From: Pseudomonadota bacterium | GTDB taxonomy: Bacteria > Pseudomonadota > Alphaproteobacteria > Micavibrionales > UBA2020 | Reading direction: 5' to 3' | NCBI GenBank assembly: GCA_021849295.1 | Contig: JAJZTA010000009.1 | Span: 30,425-94,424, forward strand | Length of the DNA stretch: 64,000 bases | In this document: positions 17,884 through 29,899 of the stretch, piece after piece | How the letters are laid out: each line of letters begins with the position of its first letter | Position numbering within the stretch: position 1 is the first letter of the stretch | Notes under the pieces: model-generated | What the model was told of the DNA's origin: nothing | Seen by the model: only the letters and a program-made list of their open reading frames with translations | Database searches by the model: none | Program-made: the position numbers and the translations under genes

Positions 17884-19581
17884 ATGCGCATGTCAGCACA
17901 ATCCGCCGGTCAAAAAAATCTGGCCAACAAACGTGAAATCAAAGCGCCGCACGGCACCAAGCTCTCCGCCAAATCATGGCTCACCGAAGCGCCGCTGCGC
18001 ATGCTGATGAACAACCTCGACGCCGACGTGGCGGAGAACCCCGACGCGCTGGTGGTCTACGGCGGCATCGGCAAGGCGGCGCGCAACTGGGAATGTTTCG
18101 ACAAGATCGTCGCGGCCCTGCAAACGCTCGAGGCCGACGAAACGATGCTGGTGCAATCCGGAAAGCCGGTCGGCGTGTTCAGGACCCACGCCGACGCGCC
18201 GCGCGTGCTGATCGCCAACTCCAATCTCGTGCCGCACTGGGCGACGTGGGAGAAGTTCCGCGAACTCGACGCCAAAGGCCTGATGATGTACGGGCAGATG
18301 ACCGCGGGCTCGTGGATCTACATCGGCACGCAGGGCATCATTCAGGGCACCTACGAAACATTCGCCGAAGTCGGCCGCAAGCATTTTGGCGGCGACCTTA
18401 AGGGCAAATGGATTCTGACCGGCGGCCTCGGCGGCATGGGCGGCGCGCAGCCGCTGGCGGCAACGATGGCCGGCGCTTCGCTTCTGGGCGTCGAATGTCA
18501 GGCGAGCCGCATCGAGCGCCGCCTCGCAACCAAATATCTCGATAAAAAAGCCGAAACGCTGGATGAGGCGATCGAGATGATCCATGCGGCAAAAGAGCCG
18601 ATTTCCGTCGGCCTGCTTGGCAACGCCGCGGAAATCTTCCCCGAGATCGCCCGCCGCGCCGAAAAAGACAAAAAGTTCCGCCCCGATATCGTGACCGACC
18701 AGACATCGGCGCACGACCCGCTCAACGGCTACCTGCCCGCGGGCTGGACATGGGACGAAGCCGAGAAGAAACGCTTGCAAGATCCGGACGGCGTGGTCAA
18801 GGCAGCGAAGGAATCCATGGCCGTGCAGGTGAGGGCGATGCTCGATTTTTGGAACCAGGGCATCCCCGTGCTCGACTACGGCAACAACATCCGCCAGATG
18901 GCCTTCGAGACCGGCGTCGAAAACGCCTTCGACTTTCCGGGCTTCGTGCCGGCCTATATCCGTCCGCTCTTCTGCCGCGGCATCGGCCCGTTCCGCTGGG
19001 CGGCGCTCTCCGGCGATCCGGAAGACATTTACAAAACCGACAAGCGCGTGAAAGAACTGATGCCGGACGACAAGCACCTGCACAACTGGCTCGATATGGC
19101 GCGGGAACGCATCAAATTCCAGGGCCTGCCCTCGCGCATCTGCTGGGTGGGCCTTGGTGACCGCGCGCGCCTCGGCCTCGCCTTCAACGAGATGGTGGCC
19201 TCGGGCGAGCTCAAAGCCCCCGTCGTCATCGGCCGCGACCATCTCGACAGCGGCTCGGTCGCCTCGCCCAACCGCGAAACCGAAGACATGAAGGACGGCT
19301 CTGACGCCGTTTCCGACTGGCCGCTCCTGAACGCTCTGTTGAACACCGCCAGCGGCGCGACATGGGTCTCGCTGCACCACGGCGGCGGCGTCGGCATGGG
19401 CTTTTCGCAGCACGCGGGCATGGTGATCGTCGCCGACGGCACGGAAGACGCGGCGCGGCGCATCGCGCGCGTGCTGACCAACGATCCTGCCACCGGCGTG
19501 ATGCGCCATGCGGACGCGGGCTATCAGGAGGCTATCGATTGCGCGCATGAAAAAGGCCTGAAACTGCCGATGGTCGATTAA
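17884..19581 (+). CDS. hutU: urocanate hydratase
   Basis: [53 protein letters not shown]. Confidence 0.97.
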   Translation: MRMSAQSAGQKNLANKREIKAPHGTKLSAKSWLTEAPLRMLMNNLDADVAENPDALVVYGGIGKAARNWECFDKIVAALQTLEADETMLVQSGKPVGVFRTHADAPRVLIANSNLVPHWATWEKFRELDAKGLMMYGQMTAGSWIYIGTQGIIQGTYETFAEVGRKHFGGDLKGKWILTGGLGGMGGAQPLAATMAGASLLGVECQASRIERRLATKYLDKKAETLDEAIEMIHAAKEPISVGLLGNAAEIFPEIARRAEKDKKFRPDIVTDQTSAHDPLNGYLPAGWTWDEAEKKRLQDPDGVVKAAKESMAVQVRAMLDFWNQGIPVLDYGNNIRQMAFETGVENAFDFPGFVPAYIRPLFCRGIGPFRWAALSGDPEDIYKTDKRVKELMPDDKHLHNWLDMARERIKFQGLPSRICWVGLGDRARLGLAFNEMVASGELKAPVVIGRDHLDSGSVASPNRETEDMKDGSDAVSDWPLLNALLNTASGATWVSLHHGGGVGMGFSQHAGMVIVADGTEDAARRIARVLTNDPATGVMRHADAGYQEAIDCAHEKGLKLPMVD

Positions 19582-21117
19582 ATGAAAAAGCTGACGCTGA
19601 AACCGGGCGAAGTCTCTCTCTCCACCTTGCGCGCCGTGTCGCGCGGCCATATTCCGCTTGCGCTCACCGCCGCCGCCTATAAAAAAATAGAGGCCAGCAA
19701 AAAGACCATCGACGGCATTCTCAAAGCGGGCAAGACGGTCTATGGCATCAACACCGGCTTCGGCCTGCTCGCCAAGGTGAATATCACCGAAGACAAGCTG
19801 GAAACCCTGCAGCGCAATATCGTCTTGAGCCACGCAACGGGCGTCGGCAAGTTTCTGGAAGACGACGTGGTGCGCCTCGCGCTGCTGCTGAAGATCAACG
19901 CGCTCTCGCAAGGCTACTCCGGCGTGCGCCGCGCGGTAGTCGATTTCCTGCTCGCGCTTTATAATAAAGAGATTTATCCCTGCATCCCTGAAAAAGGCTC
20001 GGTCGGCGCGTCCGGCGATCTTGCGCCGCTGGCGCATTTGAGTTTGCCTTTGATCGGCGCGGGGCAGGTGCGCGTGAGGGGGAAGGTGATGTCCTCGCAA
20101 GCCGCGCTCAAAAAATATAAATTAAAGCCGCTCGATCTCGCGCCCAAAGAAGGCCTCGCGCTGCTGAACGGCACGCAAATCTCGACCGCGCTGGCGCTGA
20201 CCGGCCTGTTCGCGGCGGAAGATTGCTATGCCGCCGCGCTGGTGGCAGGCGCGCTCTCCGTCGACGCGGCGAAAGGCTCGACCACGCCGTTCGATCCCGA
20301 AATCCATCGCGTGCGCCGCCAGAAAGGCCAGATCGACGCGGCGAAAGTCTACATCAAGCTGCTCAAAGGCAGCGCCATCCGCGCTTCCCACGCGCACGCG
20401 CACGACCCCAAGGTGCAGGACCCTTACTGCCTGCGCTGCCAGCCGCAGGTGATGGGCGCGTGCCTCGACCATATGCGCTTCGCGGCGGATATTTTCCACC
20501 GCGAGGCCAACGCCGTCACCGACAATCCGCTGATCTTCCCGAGCATGAACACCACCAAGTCCGGCGGCAATTTTCACGCCGAGCCGGTCGCGCTCGCCGC
20601 CGACACGCTGGCGCTGGCGATCTCCGAAATCGGCGGCATGAGCGAGCGGCGCATCGCCATGCTGATCGACCACAAAATCAGCGGCCTGCCGCCGTTTCTG
20701 GTGAAGGACGCGGGCGTCAATTCCGGTTTCATGATCGCGCATGTCACGGCGGCGGCTCTGGCTAGCGAAAACAAGTCACTGGCGCACCCCGCCAGCGTCG
20801 ACAGCCTGCCGACCTCCGCCAATCAGGAGGACCACGTGAGCATGGCGACCTTCGCCGCGCGGCGTTTGGGCGATATGGCGGCGAACACGGCGACGATCGT
20901 CGGCGTCGAGCTGCTGGCGGCCTGTCAGGGCGTCGAATTTCACGCGCCGCTCAAAACCGCGCCGGCGCTGCAAAAGGCGCTGAAGACGGTGCGCGGCCGC
21001 GTCGGCCATTATACCAAAGACCATTATTTCGCGCCGGACATCCGCGTCGCCACGGAGATGGTCGCGGAAGGCGCGTTCCTGCCGTGGGTGCCGAAAGGGC
21101 TCTTGCCGTGCAGCTGA
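19582..21117 (+). CDS. hutH: histidine ammonia-lyase
   Basis: [24 protein letters not shown] motif; [11 protein letters not shown]. Confidence 0.97.
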   Translation: MKKLTLKPGEVSLSTLRAVSRGHIPLALTAAAYKKIEASKKTIDGILKAGKTVYGINTGFGLLAKVNITEDKLETLQRNIVLSHATGVGKFLEDDVVRLALLLKINALSQGYSGVRRAVVDFLLALYNKEIYPCIPEKGSVGASGDLAPLAHLSLPLIGAGQVRVRGKVMSSQAALKKYKLKPLDLAPKEGLALLNGTQISTALALTGLFAAEDCYAAALVAGALSVDAAKGSTTPFDPEIHRVRRQKGQIDAAKVYIKLLKGSAIRASHAHAHDPKVQDPYCLRCQPQVMGACLDHMRFAADIFHREANAVTDNPLIFPSMNTTKSGGNFHAEPVALAADTLALAISEIGGMSERRIAMLIDHKISGLPPFLVKDAGVNSGFMIAHVTAAALASENKSLAHPASVDSLPTSANQEDHVSMATFAARRLGDMAANTATIVGVELLAACQGVEFHAPLKTAPALQKALKTVRGRVGHYTKDHYFAPDIRVATEMVAEGAFLPWVPKGLLPCS

Positions 21118-21905
21118 AACGCCTGATCAGGGGCGCGACGCCGCTGCTCCTCAGCATGCCGCACATGGGCACGTTCGTTCCGGCAGACATCAAGGCGCGC
21201 ATGACGCCCGAAGCCCTGAAGCTCCCAGATACCGACTGGCACGTGGACAAGCTTTACTGGTTCGCGCTCGAGATGGACGCCGGCGTGCTGACACCCACCC
21301 ATTCGCGCTACGTGGTCGACCTCAATCGCCCGCAGGACGATGCCGACCTTTATCCCGGGCAGGTGAAAACCGGCCTTTGCCCGATGAAAACCTTTGCGGG
21401 CGAAAAAATTTACAAGGACGGCGAAGAGCCCGACGATATCGAACTCATCAACCGCGTCGCCGCCTACTGGCTGCCCTACCACGAAGCGCTGGAGATGGAG
21501 CTGAGAAGGCTAAAGGACGAATTCGGCTACGCGATTTTGTACGATGCCCATTCCATCTGCTCGCGCGTGCCGCTGCTGTTTGAAGGACAATTGCCGGATT
21601 TGAACCTCGGCTCGGCGCGCGGCGCGTCCTGCGCGCCGGAGATGGCGGCGGCGGCGCTGGCGGCGGCGCAAAGCGGGGATTATTCCGCGGTGCTGGACGG
21701 ACGCTTCGTCGGCGGACATATCACGCGCCACTACGGCAAGCCGGAAGAAAACATCCACGCGCTGCAGATGGAGCTTTCGTGGGTGAACTACATGGACGAG
21801 AAATTTCCCTACCGTTACGACGCGACGAAAGCCGAAAGGCTGCAAAAGACGCTGCAGCCCGTTCTGCAGGCGCTGCTCGACTGGGGCGAAAAAAACTACG
21901 GATAA
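21108..21905 (+). CDS. hutG: N-formylglutamate deformylase
   Basis: [47 protein letters not shown]; overlaps hutH stop. Confidence 0.93.
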   Translation: MQLKRLIRGATPLLLSMPHMGTFVPADIKARMTPEALKLPDTDWHVDKLYWFALEMDAGVLTPTHSRYVVDLNRPQDDADLYPGQVKTGLCPMKTFAGEKIYKDGEEPDDIELINRVAAYWLPYHEALEMELRRLKDEFGYAILYDAHSICSRVPLLFEGQLPDLNLGSARGASCAPEMAAAALAAAQSGDYSAVLDGRFVGGHITRHYGKPEENIHALQMELSWVNYMDEKFPYRYDATKAERLQKTLQPVLQALLDWGEKNYG

Positions 21906-21908
21906 AAA

Positions 21909-23096
21909 TTATACCGGCGGGCGCGGGAAGTAATAGCAAAGATCGCGCGGATGATCGATGTCCCACAGCACGACGTCGGCGACCTTGCCGGCTTCCAGCG
22001 TGCCGCAGATATCGTCCATGCCGAGTGCCTTCGCGGCGTTGCGCGTGACGCCGAGCAGCGCCTCTTCGGGCGTGAGGCGGAAGAAGGTGCAGCTCATGTT
22101 GAGCATCAGCAGCAGGGAGAGCGTCGGCGAGGTGCCGGGATTGTGGTCGGTGGCGATCGCCATCGGCACGCCGTGTTTGCGCAAGAGGTCGACCGGCGGC
22201 GTCTGTTTTTCGCGCAGATAATAAAACGCGCCGGGCAAAAGCACCGCGACGGTTCCCGCCGCCGCCATTGCCTTCACGCCCGCTTCGTCGAGATATTCGA
22301 TATGGTCGGCCGAGAGGGCGCCAAATTCCGCCGCCAGCGCCGCGCCGCCCTGATTGGAAAGCTGCTCGGCGTGCAGCTTGACAGGCAGGCCGAGCTCTTT
22401 GGCCTTTTTGAAGACTTTTTCCATCTGGGCGCGGGAAAAGCCGATGTTCTCGCAAAAGCCGTCCACCGCGTCGATCAGTTTTTCTTCATGTAGCGCGGGC
22501 AGCATGTCGTTGCAGACATGGTCGATGTAATCGACGGCGCGGTTTGCGTATTCCGGCGGCAAAGCGTGCGCGCCGAGGAAGGTGCGCTGGATGCGCAGGC
22601 CCATGTCGTCGCGCATCATGGTCGCGACGCGCAGCATCTTGCGCTCGGTGGCGAGATCGAGGCCGTAGCCGGATTTCATCTCGAAGGTGGCGACCCCTTC
22701 GAGCAGCATGGTGCGCAGGCGGCGCAAGGCGAGCTCGTAAAGCTCTTCTTCCGAGGCCGCGCGCGTCGCGCGCACGGTCGAGAGAATCCCGCCGCCGGCG
22801 CGTGAGATCTCCTCGTAAGAGACGCCCTGCAGCCTTTTTTCGAATTCGGCGGCGCGGTCGCCAGCGTAAATCAGGTGCGTGTGGCAGTCTGCAAGCGCGG
22901 GCGTCACCCATTTCGCGGCGCAATCGGTCGTTTCGCCCGCCTGATAATCTTTCGGCAAAGCGTCCGCTGCGCCGACGAAGGCGATTTGCCTGTCCTTGAT
23001 GCCGATGGCGGCGTTTTCGATTATGCCTAAACCGTTACCCTCTTTCGGGACCATCGTCGCGGCGTTCACGTTGACCAGCAGCCTGTCGAAGATCAT
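21909..23096 (-). CDS. hutI: imidazolonepropionase
   Basis: [48 protein letters not shown]. Confidence 0.97.
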   Translation of the reverse strand: MIFDRLLVNVNAATMVPKEGNGLGIIENAAIGIKDRQIAFVGAADALPKDYQAGETTDCAAKWVTPALADCHTHLIYAGDRAAEFEKRLQGVSYEEISRAGGGILSTVRATRAASEEELYELALRRLRTMLLEGVATFEMKSGYGLDLATERKMLRVATMMRDDMGLRIQRTFLGAHALPPEYANRAVDYIDHVCNDMLPALHEEKLIDAVDGFCENIGFSRAQMEKVFKKAKELGLPVKLHAEQLSNQGGAALAAEFGALSADHIEYLDEAGVKAMAAAGTVAVLLPGAFYYLREKQTPPVDLLRKHGVPMAIATDHNPGTSPTLSLLLMLNMSCTFFRLTPEEALLGVTRNAAKALGMDDICGTLEAGKVADVVLWDIDHPRDLCYYFPRPPV

Positions 23097-23150
23097 TTAT
23101 ATTGCCTTTTTGAAATGGTGTCTTACTATTTATAGAGAGAGGTTTTATCC

Positions 23151-24533
23151 ATGACAACGCTTTTCGCGCCCACGGCGCTGCTGCCCGACGGCTGGGCGGA
23201 CAACGTCCTCATCGAGATCGACAGGGACGGCTGGATCGTCGGCGTCGACGCCTTCAAGGCCGCGCCGGCGGACGGCAAGGATGTCGAAACCGTCGCGGGC
23301 GCGCTGGTGCCCGGCATGCCCAACGTGCACAGCCACGCTTTCCAGCGCGCCATGGCGGGGCTGACCGAGCGCGCCGGCGGCAAGAAGGACAATTTCTGGT
23401 CGTGGCGCGAGACGATGTACCGCTTTTTGATCGACCTCACGCCCGAGGACATGGAGGCCATCGCGGCGCAAACTTACGTCGAGATGCTGAAGGGCGGCTA
23501 TACCTCGGTCGGCGAATTCCATTACATCCACCACAGCCGCGAGGGCAAGCCGTATGAAGACCGCGCGCTGATGTCGCGGCAGGTGATCAAGGCCGCGCTC
23601 GAGGCGGGCATCGCCATTACGCACATGCCGGTGCTTTACGCATACAGCGGCTTCGGCGCGCAGCCGCCGGCCGAGGCGCAAAAGCGCTTCGTCAACACCG
23701 TGCCGGAGATGATGAAGATCGTCGCGGCGCTGGAGAAGGATTACGCCACCGTGCCGCAGGTGACGCTGGGCTTCGCGCACCACAGTTTGCGCGCCGTGTC
23801 GCCGGAGATGATGCGCGAAGGCACGCGCGCCGCGCGCGATCTTCTGCCGCAGGCGCCGATCCACATCCACGCCGCCGAGCAGACCACCGAGGTGGAGGGC
23901 TGTCTCGAATGGTCGGGCAAGCGCCCGGTCGAATGGCTGCTGGAGAACGGTAACGTCGACGAGCGCTGGTCCTTCATCCACTGCACGCATCTCGCCGAAG
24001 CCGAGATGGAGGCGCTGGCGTCTTCGGGCGTCGTCGTCGGCCTCTGCCCGACGACGGAGGCCAACCTCGGCGACGGCGTCTTTCCGCTGGTGCCGTTCTT
24101 TCAGGCGGGCGGCAGTTTCGGCATCGGCTCCGACAGCCACATCTCTATCAGCGTGACGGAAGAGCTGCGCTGGCTGGAATACGTGCAGCGTCTGGTGTTG
24201 CGCGAGCGCACGGTCATCAAGGAGCCGGACAATCCCTCGGTCGGCGCGGTGCTATTCGAGCAGGCGCTCGCCGGCGGCGCGCGGGCGCTCGGCCGCCGCA
24301 CGGGAAAAATCGAGATCGGCCACCGCGCGGATTTTCTGGTGCTCGACCAGAGCCTGCCCTGCATGACGGGCAAGCTGCGCGATCATATCCTCGACACCGC
24401 CATCTTCGCCGTGAACGAAAATCCGGTGAAGGACGTGATGGCGGGCGGGCGCTGGGCCATCCGCGACCGCCATCACAAGCGCGAGGAGCAGATTCTCGCC
24501 CGCTACCGCGAGACGATGTCCAAATTCAAGTAA
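23151..24533 (+). CDS. hutF: formimidoylglutamate deiminase
   Basis: GMPNVHSHAFQRAMAGLTERAG, HIHAAEQTTEVEGCLEWSGKRPVEWLL, GIGSDSHISISVTEELRWLEY. Confidence 0.95.
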   Translation: MTTLFAPTALLPDGWADNVLIEIDRDGWIVGVDAFKAAPADGKDVETVAGALVPGMPNVHSHAFQRAMAGLTERAGGKKDNFWSWRETMYRFLIDLTPEDMEAIAAQTYVEMLKGGYTSVGEFHYIHHSREGKPYEDRALMSRQVIKAALEAGIAITHMPVLYAYSGFGAQPPAEAQKRFVNTVPEMMKIVAALEKDYATVPQVTLGFAHHSLRAVSPEMMREGTRAARDLLPQAPIHIHAAEQTTEVEGCLEWSGKRPVEWLLENGNVDERWSFIHCTHLAEAEMEALASSGVVVGLCPTTEANLGDGVFPLVPFFQAGGSFGIGSDSHISISVTEELRWLEYVQRLVLRERTVIKEPDNPSVGAVLFEQALAGGARALGRRTGKIEIGHRADFLVLDQSLPCMTGKLRDHILDTAIFAVNENPVKDVMAGGRWAIRDRHHKREEQILARYRETMSKFK

Positions 24534-24551
24534 TTCACTGAAAATAAAATA

Positions 24552-25322
24552 TTATTCCAGATGCTGGCCGAACCAGCAGGCGAGCGTTTCGGCGATAAAG
24601 GCCGCATCCTCGTCGCCGCGTTCGAGCAGGTGGGTCGCGCCCTCGCTCAAAGGAAGGATCTCGGCGTCGCACACGGCGCGGCTGCGGATGTCCGCCGCGT
24701 TGTGAAACGGGACGATGTCGTCGTGCGGCGCGTGGAAGATGAAAAGCCGCTTCTTCAGCGCGGCCATCGCGCCGGCCATGTCGTAGGTTTCCATGTCGTC
24801 GACCATGGCTTTTTTGACGGTGTATTTGCGTCCCGTCACGGTCATCTCCGCCATGTCGCCGGAGATTTTAACGAGGTCGTGGCGGCGCAGGCCGTTGACG
24901 ACGTGCCGCGGGTCGGCGGGCGCGCCGAGCGTGGCGACGGCTTGCAGCGACGGCACCTGCGACGCGGCGGCGAGCGCGGCCGTGCCGCTGATGCTGTGGC
25001 CGATAAGCAGCTTCGGCGCGGCATATTCCTTTTCAACCGCCCTGCAGGCGGCGACGATGTCGAGAATGCGCGTCGAGAAGCTGGTTTCGGCGAAATTTCC
25101 TTCGCTGGCGCCGAGGCCGGTGAGGTCGAAGCGCAGCATGGCGACGTTGCAGTTGGTCAGCGCGCGGCAGACCTTGTGCGCGGCGTGTGATTCCCTGGTG
25201 CAGGTGAAGCAGGGCGCGTAAACGCCGTAGAACAGGGGCGGCGCGGCGGGCAGTTCCAGGAGTCCGGCCAGCGTCTGCCCGCGGTCGTTGCTGAAGGAAA
25301 AAGGAACGGTGCGGTGGCTCAT
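24552..25322 (-). CDS. alpha/beta hydrolase
   Basis: LLIGHSISGTAAL nucleophile elbow; FHAPHDDIVPFHNA. Confidence 0.85.
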   Translation of the reverse strand: MSHRTVPFSFSNDRGQTLAGLLELPAAPPLFYGVYAPCFTCTRESHAAHKVCRALTNCNVAMLRFDLTGLGASEGNFAETSFSTRILDIVAACRAVEKEYAAPKLLIGHSISGTAALAAASQVPSLQAVATLGAPADPRHVVNGLRRHDLVKISGDMAEMTVTGRKYTVKKAMVDDMETYDMAGAMAALKKRLFIFHAPHDDIVPFHNAADIRSRAVCDAEILPLSEGATHLLERGDEDAAFIAETLACWFGQHLE

Positions 25323-25332
25323 AGGCAAAGTG

Positions 25333-25854
25333 TCACGGCGCGGCGGGCGCGGCGGTTTGCGGCGGTGGCGCGGCGGTTTGCGTGAACGGCATCGTAGGCT
25401 TTTTCTGCTTTTGAGAGGCCGTGCCGCTGCCGAAGAGAATTTCATCGCGCCGCTTCAGCTCGATTTCACGGCTCAGCGGCAGGGCGCTGAACCAGGCGGT
25501 CAGCTCCTGCTTCAGCTCGGCGTTCTGCCGGGACGGCATGTTGTCGATATTGTGCGTATCCTGCTCGTAGCGCGCGCGCGCCGCGCGTTCATGGGTGATG
25601 GCGATATGCGCCTGCTCGGCGGGGGTAAGCGCCTTGAAAGCCATGCTCCGGACATGCGTCTCTGCGGCATGTCCCGCCAGCGGCACGGCGACGGCAGGGG
25701 GCGCGACCGGCGCGACGGCAGGGGCTGTCGGCGGCACGGGCTTTTGTACCGAGGCTGCGGGGGCATTCGATGTTTGGGCAAAGACGGCGCTGACGAGCGT
25801 TACAGTAAGTGCGGCGGCGAGGGCGGCGGGCAGGAGCGATTTTTTGATGGACAT
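25333..25854 (-). CDS. hypothetical secreted protein
   Basis: signal peptide MSIKKSLLPAALAAALTVTLVSAVFAQ, Ala/Pro-rich linkers. Confidence 0.6.
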   Translation of the reverse strand: MSIKKSLLPAALAAALTVTLVSAVFAQTSNAPAASVQKPVPPTAPAVAPVAPPAVAVPLAGHAAETHVRSMAFKALTPAEQAHIAITHERAARARYEQDTHNIDNMPSRQNAELKQELTAWFSALPLSREIELKRRDEILFGSGTASQKQKKPTMPFTQTAAPPPQTAAPAAP

Positions 25855-26071
25855 AATCTCATTCCTTGAAGGATGTGAAAAGGCAGGCAGCGTCGCGCCC
25901 ATTATCCACGGATTTGCGCGCGAGATAAAGAGCGGGCACAGGAGAAAAGAAAAATAGGCGGCTTTTTACCAGAAAGAAATCGCCGGCAGGGCGAAAAGAT
26001 AAAAACGGCATGGTTATTCAATGAAATAACCGCTCTTTTGGTGTATTCTCAAAGTGGGGGATTTTGTTTAG

Positions 26072-29000
26072 ATGTCTTTGGGAACAAAGCTCGAAAAGAA
26101 CTTTGCCGCGCCGGTGAAATGGCGGCTGGTCGCGCTGGGGCTGCTGCTGGCCGTGGCGTCGTTCGCCGCCGCGCGCGCTGCCGAGCCGCAACTCGTCATC
26201 AAGACCGGCGGGCACAAAAATTTCGCGCGCGTGGTTTTCGATTGTCCGGAGCTGACGGGCTACCGCGTAACGCAACAAGGCAACCTTCTGCGCGTCACGC
26301 TCTCCACGACCGCTGTGCCGAAAATCGTCACCGCCGATACGGACAGGGTTAAAAGCGTCACGGCCAAGCAGGGCGCGAACGGAACGCTGAACGTCGATAT
26401 CTTTACGGCCGGAGGCGCGACCTACAAGGATTTCCGCTGGGACAACAAAATCGTCGTCGATGTTTACGGCGCGGTGAAAAACAAAACGGCGGCGTCCGCA
26501 AAAACGCCAGCGCCCAAAACAACGCAAGCTTTAGGCATGCCCTTCGGTCCTGCGGGCGCGGCGGCGGCAAGTCCAGCGGCGCCCCAGCCCATAGCCCTCG
26601 CGCCGAAAAAAAGCCTCGCCGAAAAAGCGGAAGACAAGGTCAATGCGCTGATCTCCAGTCTGACAGGGCATCAGGAACCCGCCAAAACGAAGACCGGTCC
26701 CGCCGTGCGCGCTGCGCCCGTGACGCCGGTGACGTCGGTCGACGAGGCGCGGGTGCTGTCCGATCCGGAGGCGATCGCCGCGGCGGGTTTGCCGGGCGGT
26801 ACTGAATCTCTGCTGCCGATCTGGAATCTCCCCATCACCATGCCCGACGGCGGCGTGTTGCCCGCGGCCGTGCCCAATGCCAAAATCGTGACGCCGCCGC
26901 CGGTGCCGCCCGGCGAAGCCGACCAGACGGCGACGGTCAGCATCTCCTCTCTGACGCCGCTGCGCCTCGCCGTGTTCGTCCGCGCCCGCGCGCTGTGGAT
27001 CGTGACGGACGCGACGGGCGTCAACGTGCAGACGCCGGTCGTGGCGGGGCCGATGGCGAGCATGGTTTCCGGCCCGCAAGTGCTGCCGTTGCAGGGCGGC
27101 ACGGCCTTCCGCTACGTTCTGCCGAAAAGGGCTTATTATCCCGTCGTGACCAAGCGGGATCTTTCGTGGAAGGTGGAGCTGCTGCCCTATCCGCCCTCCG
27201 CCGCGCGCGCGCCGTTGTCGGCCGACGTGCGCATCGAAACGGAGCCGAAAACCCTTCGGAACATTCTCGCGGTTTACCTCCGCGGCGCGGGCACTCCCCT
27301 GACCGTCGTCGATCCGGAAGTCGGCGACCGGCTTTTCGTCGTGCCGACCAATCTGGCCGGAGAGGCCGTCTCCGATGCCCGCCATATGCCCGATCTCGAC
27401 ATCATTCCCGCCGTGACGGGCATGGTCGTCGATCCGCGGAATGACAAGCTCAGCGTCCGGATTCTCAGTCTCACGGACGAAGCGGCGCCAGCCGCCGCGA
27501 ACGACAAAGGCAAAAACAAAGGCAAAGATAAAGATAAAGAGAAAAAGCAGGAGAAGGTACAGGCGGGGCCGGACACGCTCGCCAGCGCCGCCGCCGGCCC
27601 CTTCAATCACGTCGTGGTGATCACCGCGCCGCACGGTCTGGCCGTCACGCCCAACGGCGCGGTGCTGCGGCTGGTCGGCACGCCCACCGCGGCGGAGAAC
27701 GACGACAGCAACCGTCTGTTCGATTTCCCCAACTGGCGGCACGGCGGGCTGAAATATCTGCAGAAAAAAGAATCCGCCATGACCGCGCGCATCGCCGCTG
27801 CAGGGACGCCGGAAGAGCGCGTCGGACGGATGATGGACCTCGCCAAACTCTATTTCGCGAACAATTTCGGGCAGGAGGCGCTGGCGGTTCTCGACCTCGC
27901 CAGACGCGAGAACCCGCATATCGTCGAAAACCCCGACTATCTCGCCATCAGCGGCGCGGCCAACGCCGAGGCGGGCCATTACAACGCGGCGCTGAACGAT
28001 CTTTCCAGCCCGCTGGTGCGCCCGTCTCCGGAGGTGAATTTGTGGATCGGCTATGCCGCGGCGGCGACGGAACAGTGGAAGGAGGCCGAGCGCACCTTCC
28101 CGCGCAGCAACCGCCTGCTGCTGCAGTATCCCGACAATCTCGCCATCCCCTTCACCATCTACATGGCGGAGGCGGCGCTGCACCTCGGCCACACCGCGCA
28201 GGCGAACCGTCTGCTCGCCTCGATCAACAAGACCTCCGCCGCGCTCAACCCGCACTACCGAGCCGCGATCAATTACCTGCGCGGCGTCTCCTACGCGCAG
28301 CAGGGCGAGCCGGAAAAGGCCGAAACGCTGTGGGTGCCGGTCGCGAACGGGCTCGACCGCCTTTACCACACCAAGGCCAGCCTGTCGCTGGCACGCCTGC
28401 TGCTGCAGCAAAAGAAGATCACGCTGAAGGACGCCATCAACCGCGTGGACAGCCTGCGCTTCGCGTGGCGCGGCGACGGCCTCGAGGTGAATATTCTCCA
28501 CACGCTCGGCGCTTTGAAGGTGCAAAACGGGCAGATCCTCTCCGGCATGGAAGACATGAAGCAGGCGATGCAGCTGTCGGTGAGCCTGAATGACGATCCC
28601 TCGCCGATCCAGAACGATTTGCAGCGCGTTTTCGTCGATCTCTTCACCTCGAACGACACTGGCAAGGTCGCGCCGCTGCAGCTGGTCGCGATTTACAACG
28701 AGTTCAGCGCGCTCACGCCCGAGGGGCCGGAAGGCAACACGATCACGCTCAATTACATCGACGACCTCATCCGCATCGACCTGCTCGATCAGGCGGCGGG
28801 GCAGATGCAATACCTGCTGCAGAACGGCGATTTGCCCAAGAGCCTCTATGCGGCGGTCGGCACGAAGCTGACGGCCGTCTACCTTCTCGATTCAAAGCCC
28901 CAAGAGGCGCTGCTCGCGCTCGCGGAGACCGCGCGGCCGTGGCTGCCGCAGCATATCCTCGATGAGCGCACCTTGCTGAAAGCCCGCGCGCTGTCGCAGA

Positions 29001-29419
29001 TGGACAAGACCGACGACGCGATCAAGGCGTTGCAGGGCATGCGCTCTCCCGATGCCGAGAGGCTGAAGGCGGACGTGCTGTGGCGCGCGCAGCGCTGGTC
29101 CGCCGCCGCCGCCGCGCTGGAGCCGCTGCTCCCCGATCCGCTGACGCAGCTGGACGACAAGGAAGCGCGCTATGTCCTGAACGATGCCGTGGCGTGGAAG
29201 CTCGCGGGCAACGTGGGCGCCCTTGAGGCGTTGAAAGAGAAATATCAGGCCGCCATGGCCAAGACCAGACTTGCGGCGACGTTCGACGTCGTGACGCGCA
29301 ACGGCGGGGGCAGCGCGCTCGGCGACCGCGAACAGATGCTGAAAAACGCGGGCGAGGTCGATATGTTCAAGGATTTCCTCGAAAGCTACAAGGCGGGGCT
29401 TGGCGGTTCCGGCAGCTAA
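26072..29419 (+). CDS. large exported protein: N-term AMIN-like domain, Lys-rich linker, C-term TPR-like region
   Basis: signal/TM segment, LVIKTGGHKNFARVVFDCPELTGYRV..., KGKNKGKDKDKEKKQEK linker, alpha-helical TPR-like repeats. Confidence 0.75.
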   Translation: MSLGTKLEKNFAAPVKWRLVALGLLLAVASFAAARAAEPQLVIKTGGHKNFARVVFDCPELTGYRVTQQGNLLRVTLSTTAVPKIVTADTDRVKSVTAKQGANGTLNVDIFTAGGATYKDFRWDNKIVVDVYGAVKNKTAASAKTPAPKTTQALGMPFGPAGAAAASPAAPQPIALAPKKSLAEKAEDKVNALISSLTGHQEPAKTKTGPAVRAAPVTPVTSVDEARVLSDPEAIAAAGLPGGTESLLPIWNLPITMPDGGVLPAAVPNAKIVTPPPVPPGEADQTATVSISSLTPLRLAVFVRARALWIVTDATGVNVQTPVVAGPMASMVSGPQVLPLQGGTAFRYVLPKRAYYPVVTKRDLSWKVELLPYPPSAARAPLSADVRIETEPKTLRNILAVYLRGAGTPLTVVDPEVGDRLFVVPTNLAGEAVSDARHMPDLDIIPAVTGMVVDPRNDKLSVRILSLTDEAAPAAANDKGKNKGKDKDKEKKQEKVQAGPDTLASAAAGPFNHVVVITAPHGLAVTPNGAVLRLVGTPTAAENDDSNRLFDFPNWRHGGLKYLQKKESAMTARIAAAGTPEERVGRMMDLAKLYFANNFGQEALAVLDLARRENPHIVENPDYLAISGAANAEAGHYNAALNDLSSPLVRPSPEVNLWIGYAAAATEQWKEAERTFPRSNRLLLQYPDNLAIPFTIYMAEAALHLGHTAQANRLLASINKTSAALNPHYRAAINYLRGVSYAQQGEPEKAETLWVPVANGLDRLYHTKASLSLARLLLQQKKITLKDAINRVDSLRFAWRGDGLEVNILHTLGALKVQNGQILSGMEDMKQAMQLSVSLNDDPSPIQNDLQRVFVDLFTSNDTGKVAPLQLVAIYNEFSALTPEGPEGNTITLNYIDDLIRIDLLDQAAGQMQYLLQNGDLPKSLYAAVGTKLTAVYLLDSKPQEALLALAETARPWLPQHILDERTLLKARALSQMDKTDDAIKALQGMRSPDAERLKADVLWRAQRWSAAAAALEPLLPDPLTQLDDKEARYVLNDAVAWKLAGNVGALEALKEKYQAAMAKTRLAATFDVVTRNGGGSALGDREQMLKNAGEVDMFKDFLESYKAGLGGSGS

Positions 29420-29481
29420 AAACTGCAGGCGGTTCCGGCAACCGGAGCCGGACAGGATTTCATTTTAAAAACGGGAAAAGA

Positions 29482-29787
29482 CTAGTCTTCGTCGTCGCCG
29501 GAAGATTCGATGCCGTTGAGGCGCTCGTGCATCTTCTTGCCGATCTTGAAGAACGGCACGCGCTTGTCGTCGACGTGGACGGTTTCGCCGGTGCGCGGGT
29601 TGCGGCCGGTGCGGGCCTTGCGCTGTTTGACGGAAAAAGCGCCGAAGCCGCGCAACTCGACGCGCTGACCCGCGGCAAGCGCCTTGGTGATTTCCTCGAA
29701 AATCGTATCGACGATCTGTTCGGAGTGGCTTTGATAGAGGTGCGGATTCAATTCTGCCAGGCGGAGAATCAGTTCGGATTTTGTCAT
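29482..29787 (-). CDS. ihfB: integration host factor beta subunit
   Basis: [34 protein letters not shown]...[10 protein letters not shown]. Confidence 0.93.
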   Translation of the reverse strand: MTKSELILRLAELNPHLYQSHSEQIVDTIFEEITKALAAGQRVELRGFGAFSVKQRKARTGRNPRTGETVHVDDKRVPFFKIGKKMHERLNGIESSGDDED

Positions 29788-29899
29788 GGCGTGCGCACGT
29801 CCCTTGAAAATTGCTCTAATAATGGCTAAGCGTGCCAATTTTAAAATCAGCCGTCAAGAAAAAATCTTTGTTAATCAACAGAATATAGGCTGATTTGGG

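Noticed and set aside
17974-20100. 708-aa minus-strand ORF opposite hutU/hutH
   Set aside because: Antisense shadow ORF with no recognisable domain.
26007-26037. GGTTATT/AATAACC hairpin before the 26072 gene
   Set aside because: Short AT-rich stem without a convincing T-tract; not enough to call regulation.
26531-28810. 759-aa minus-strand ORF
   Set aside because: Antisense shadow of the 1115-aa gene.
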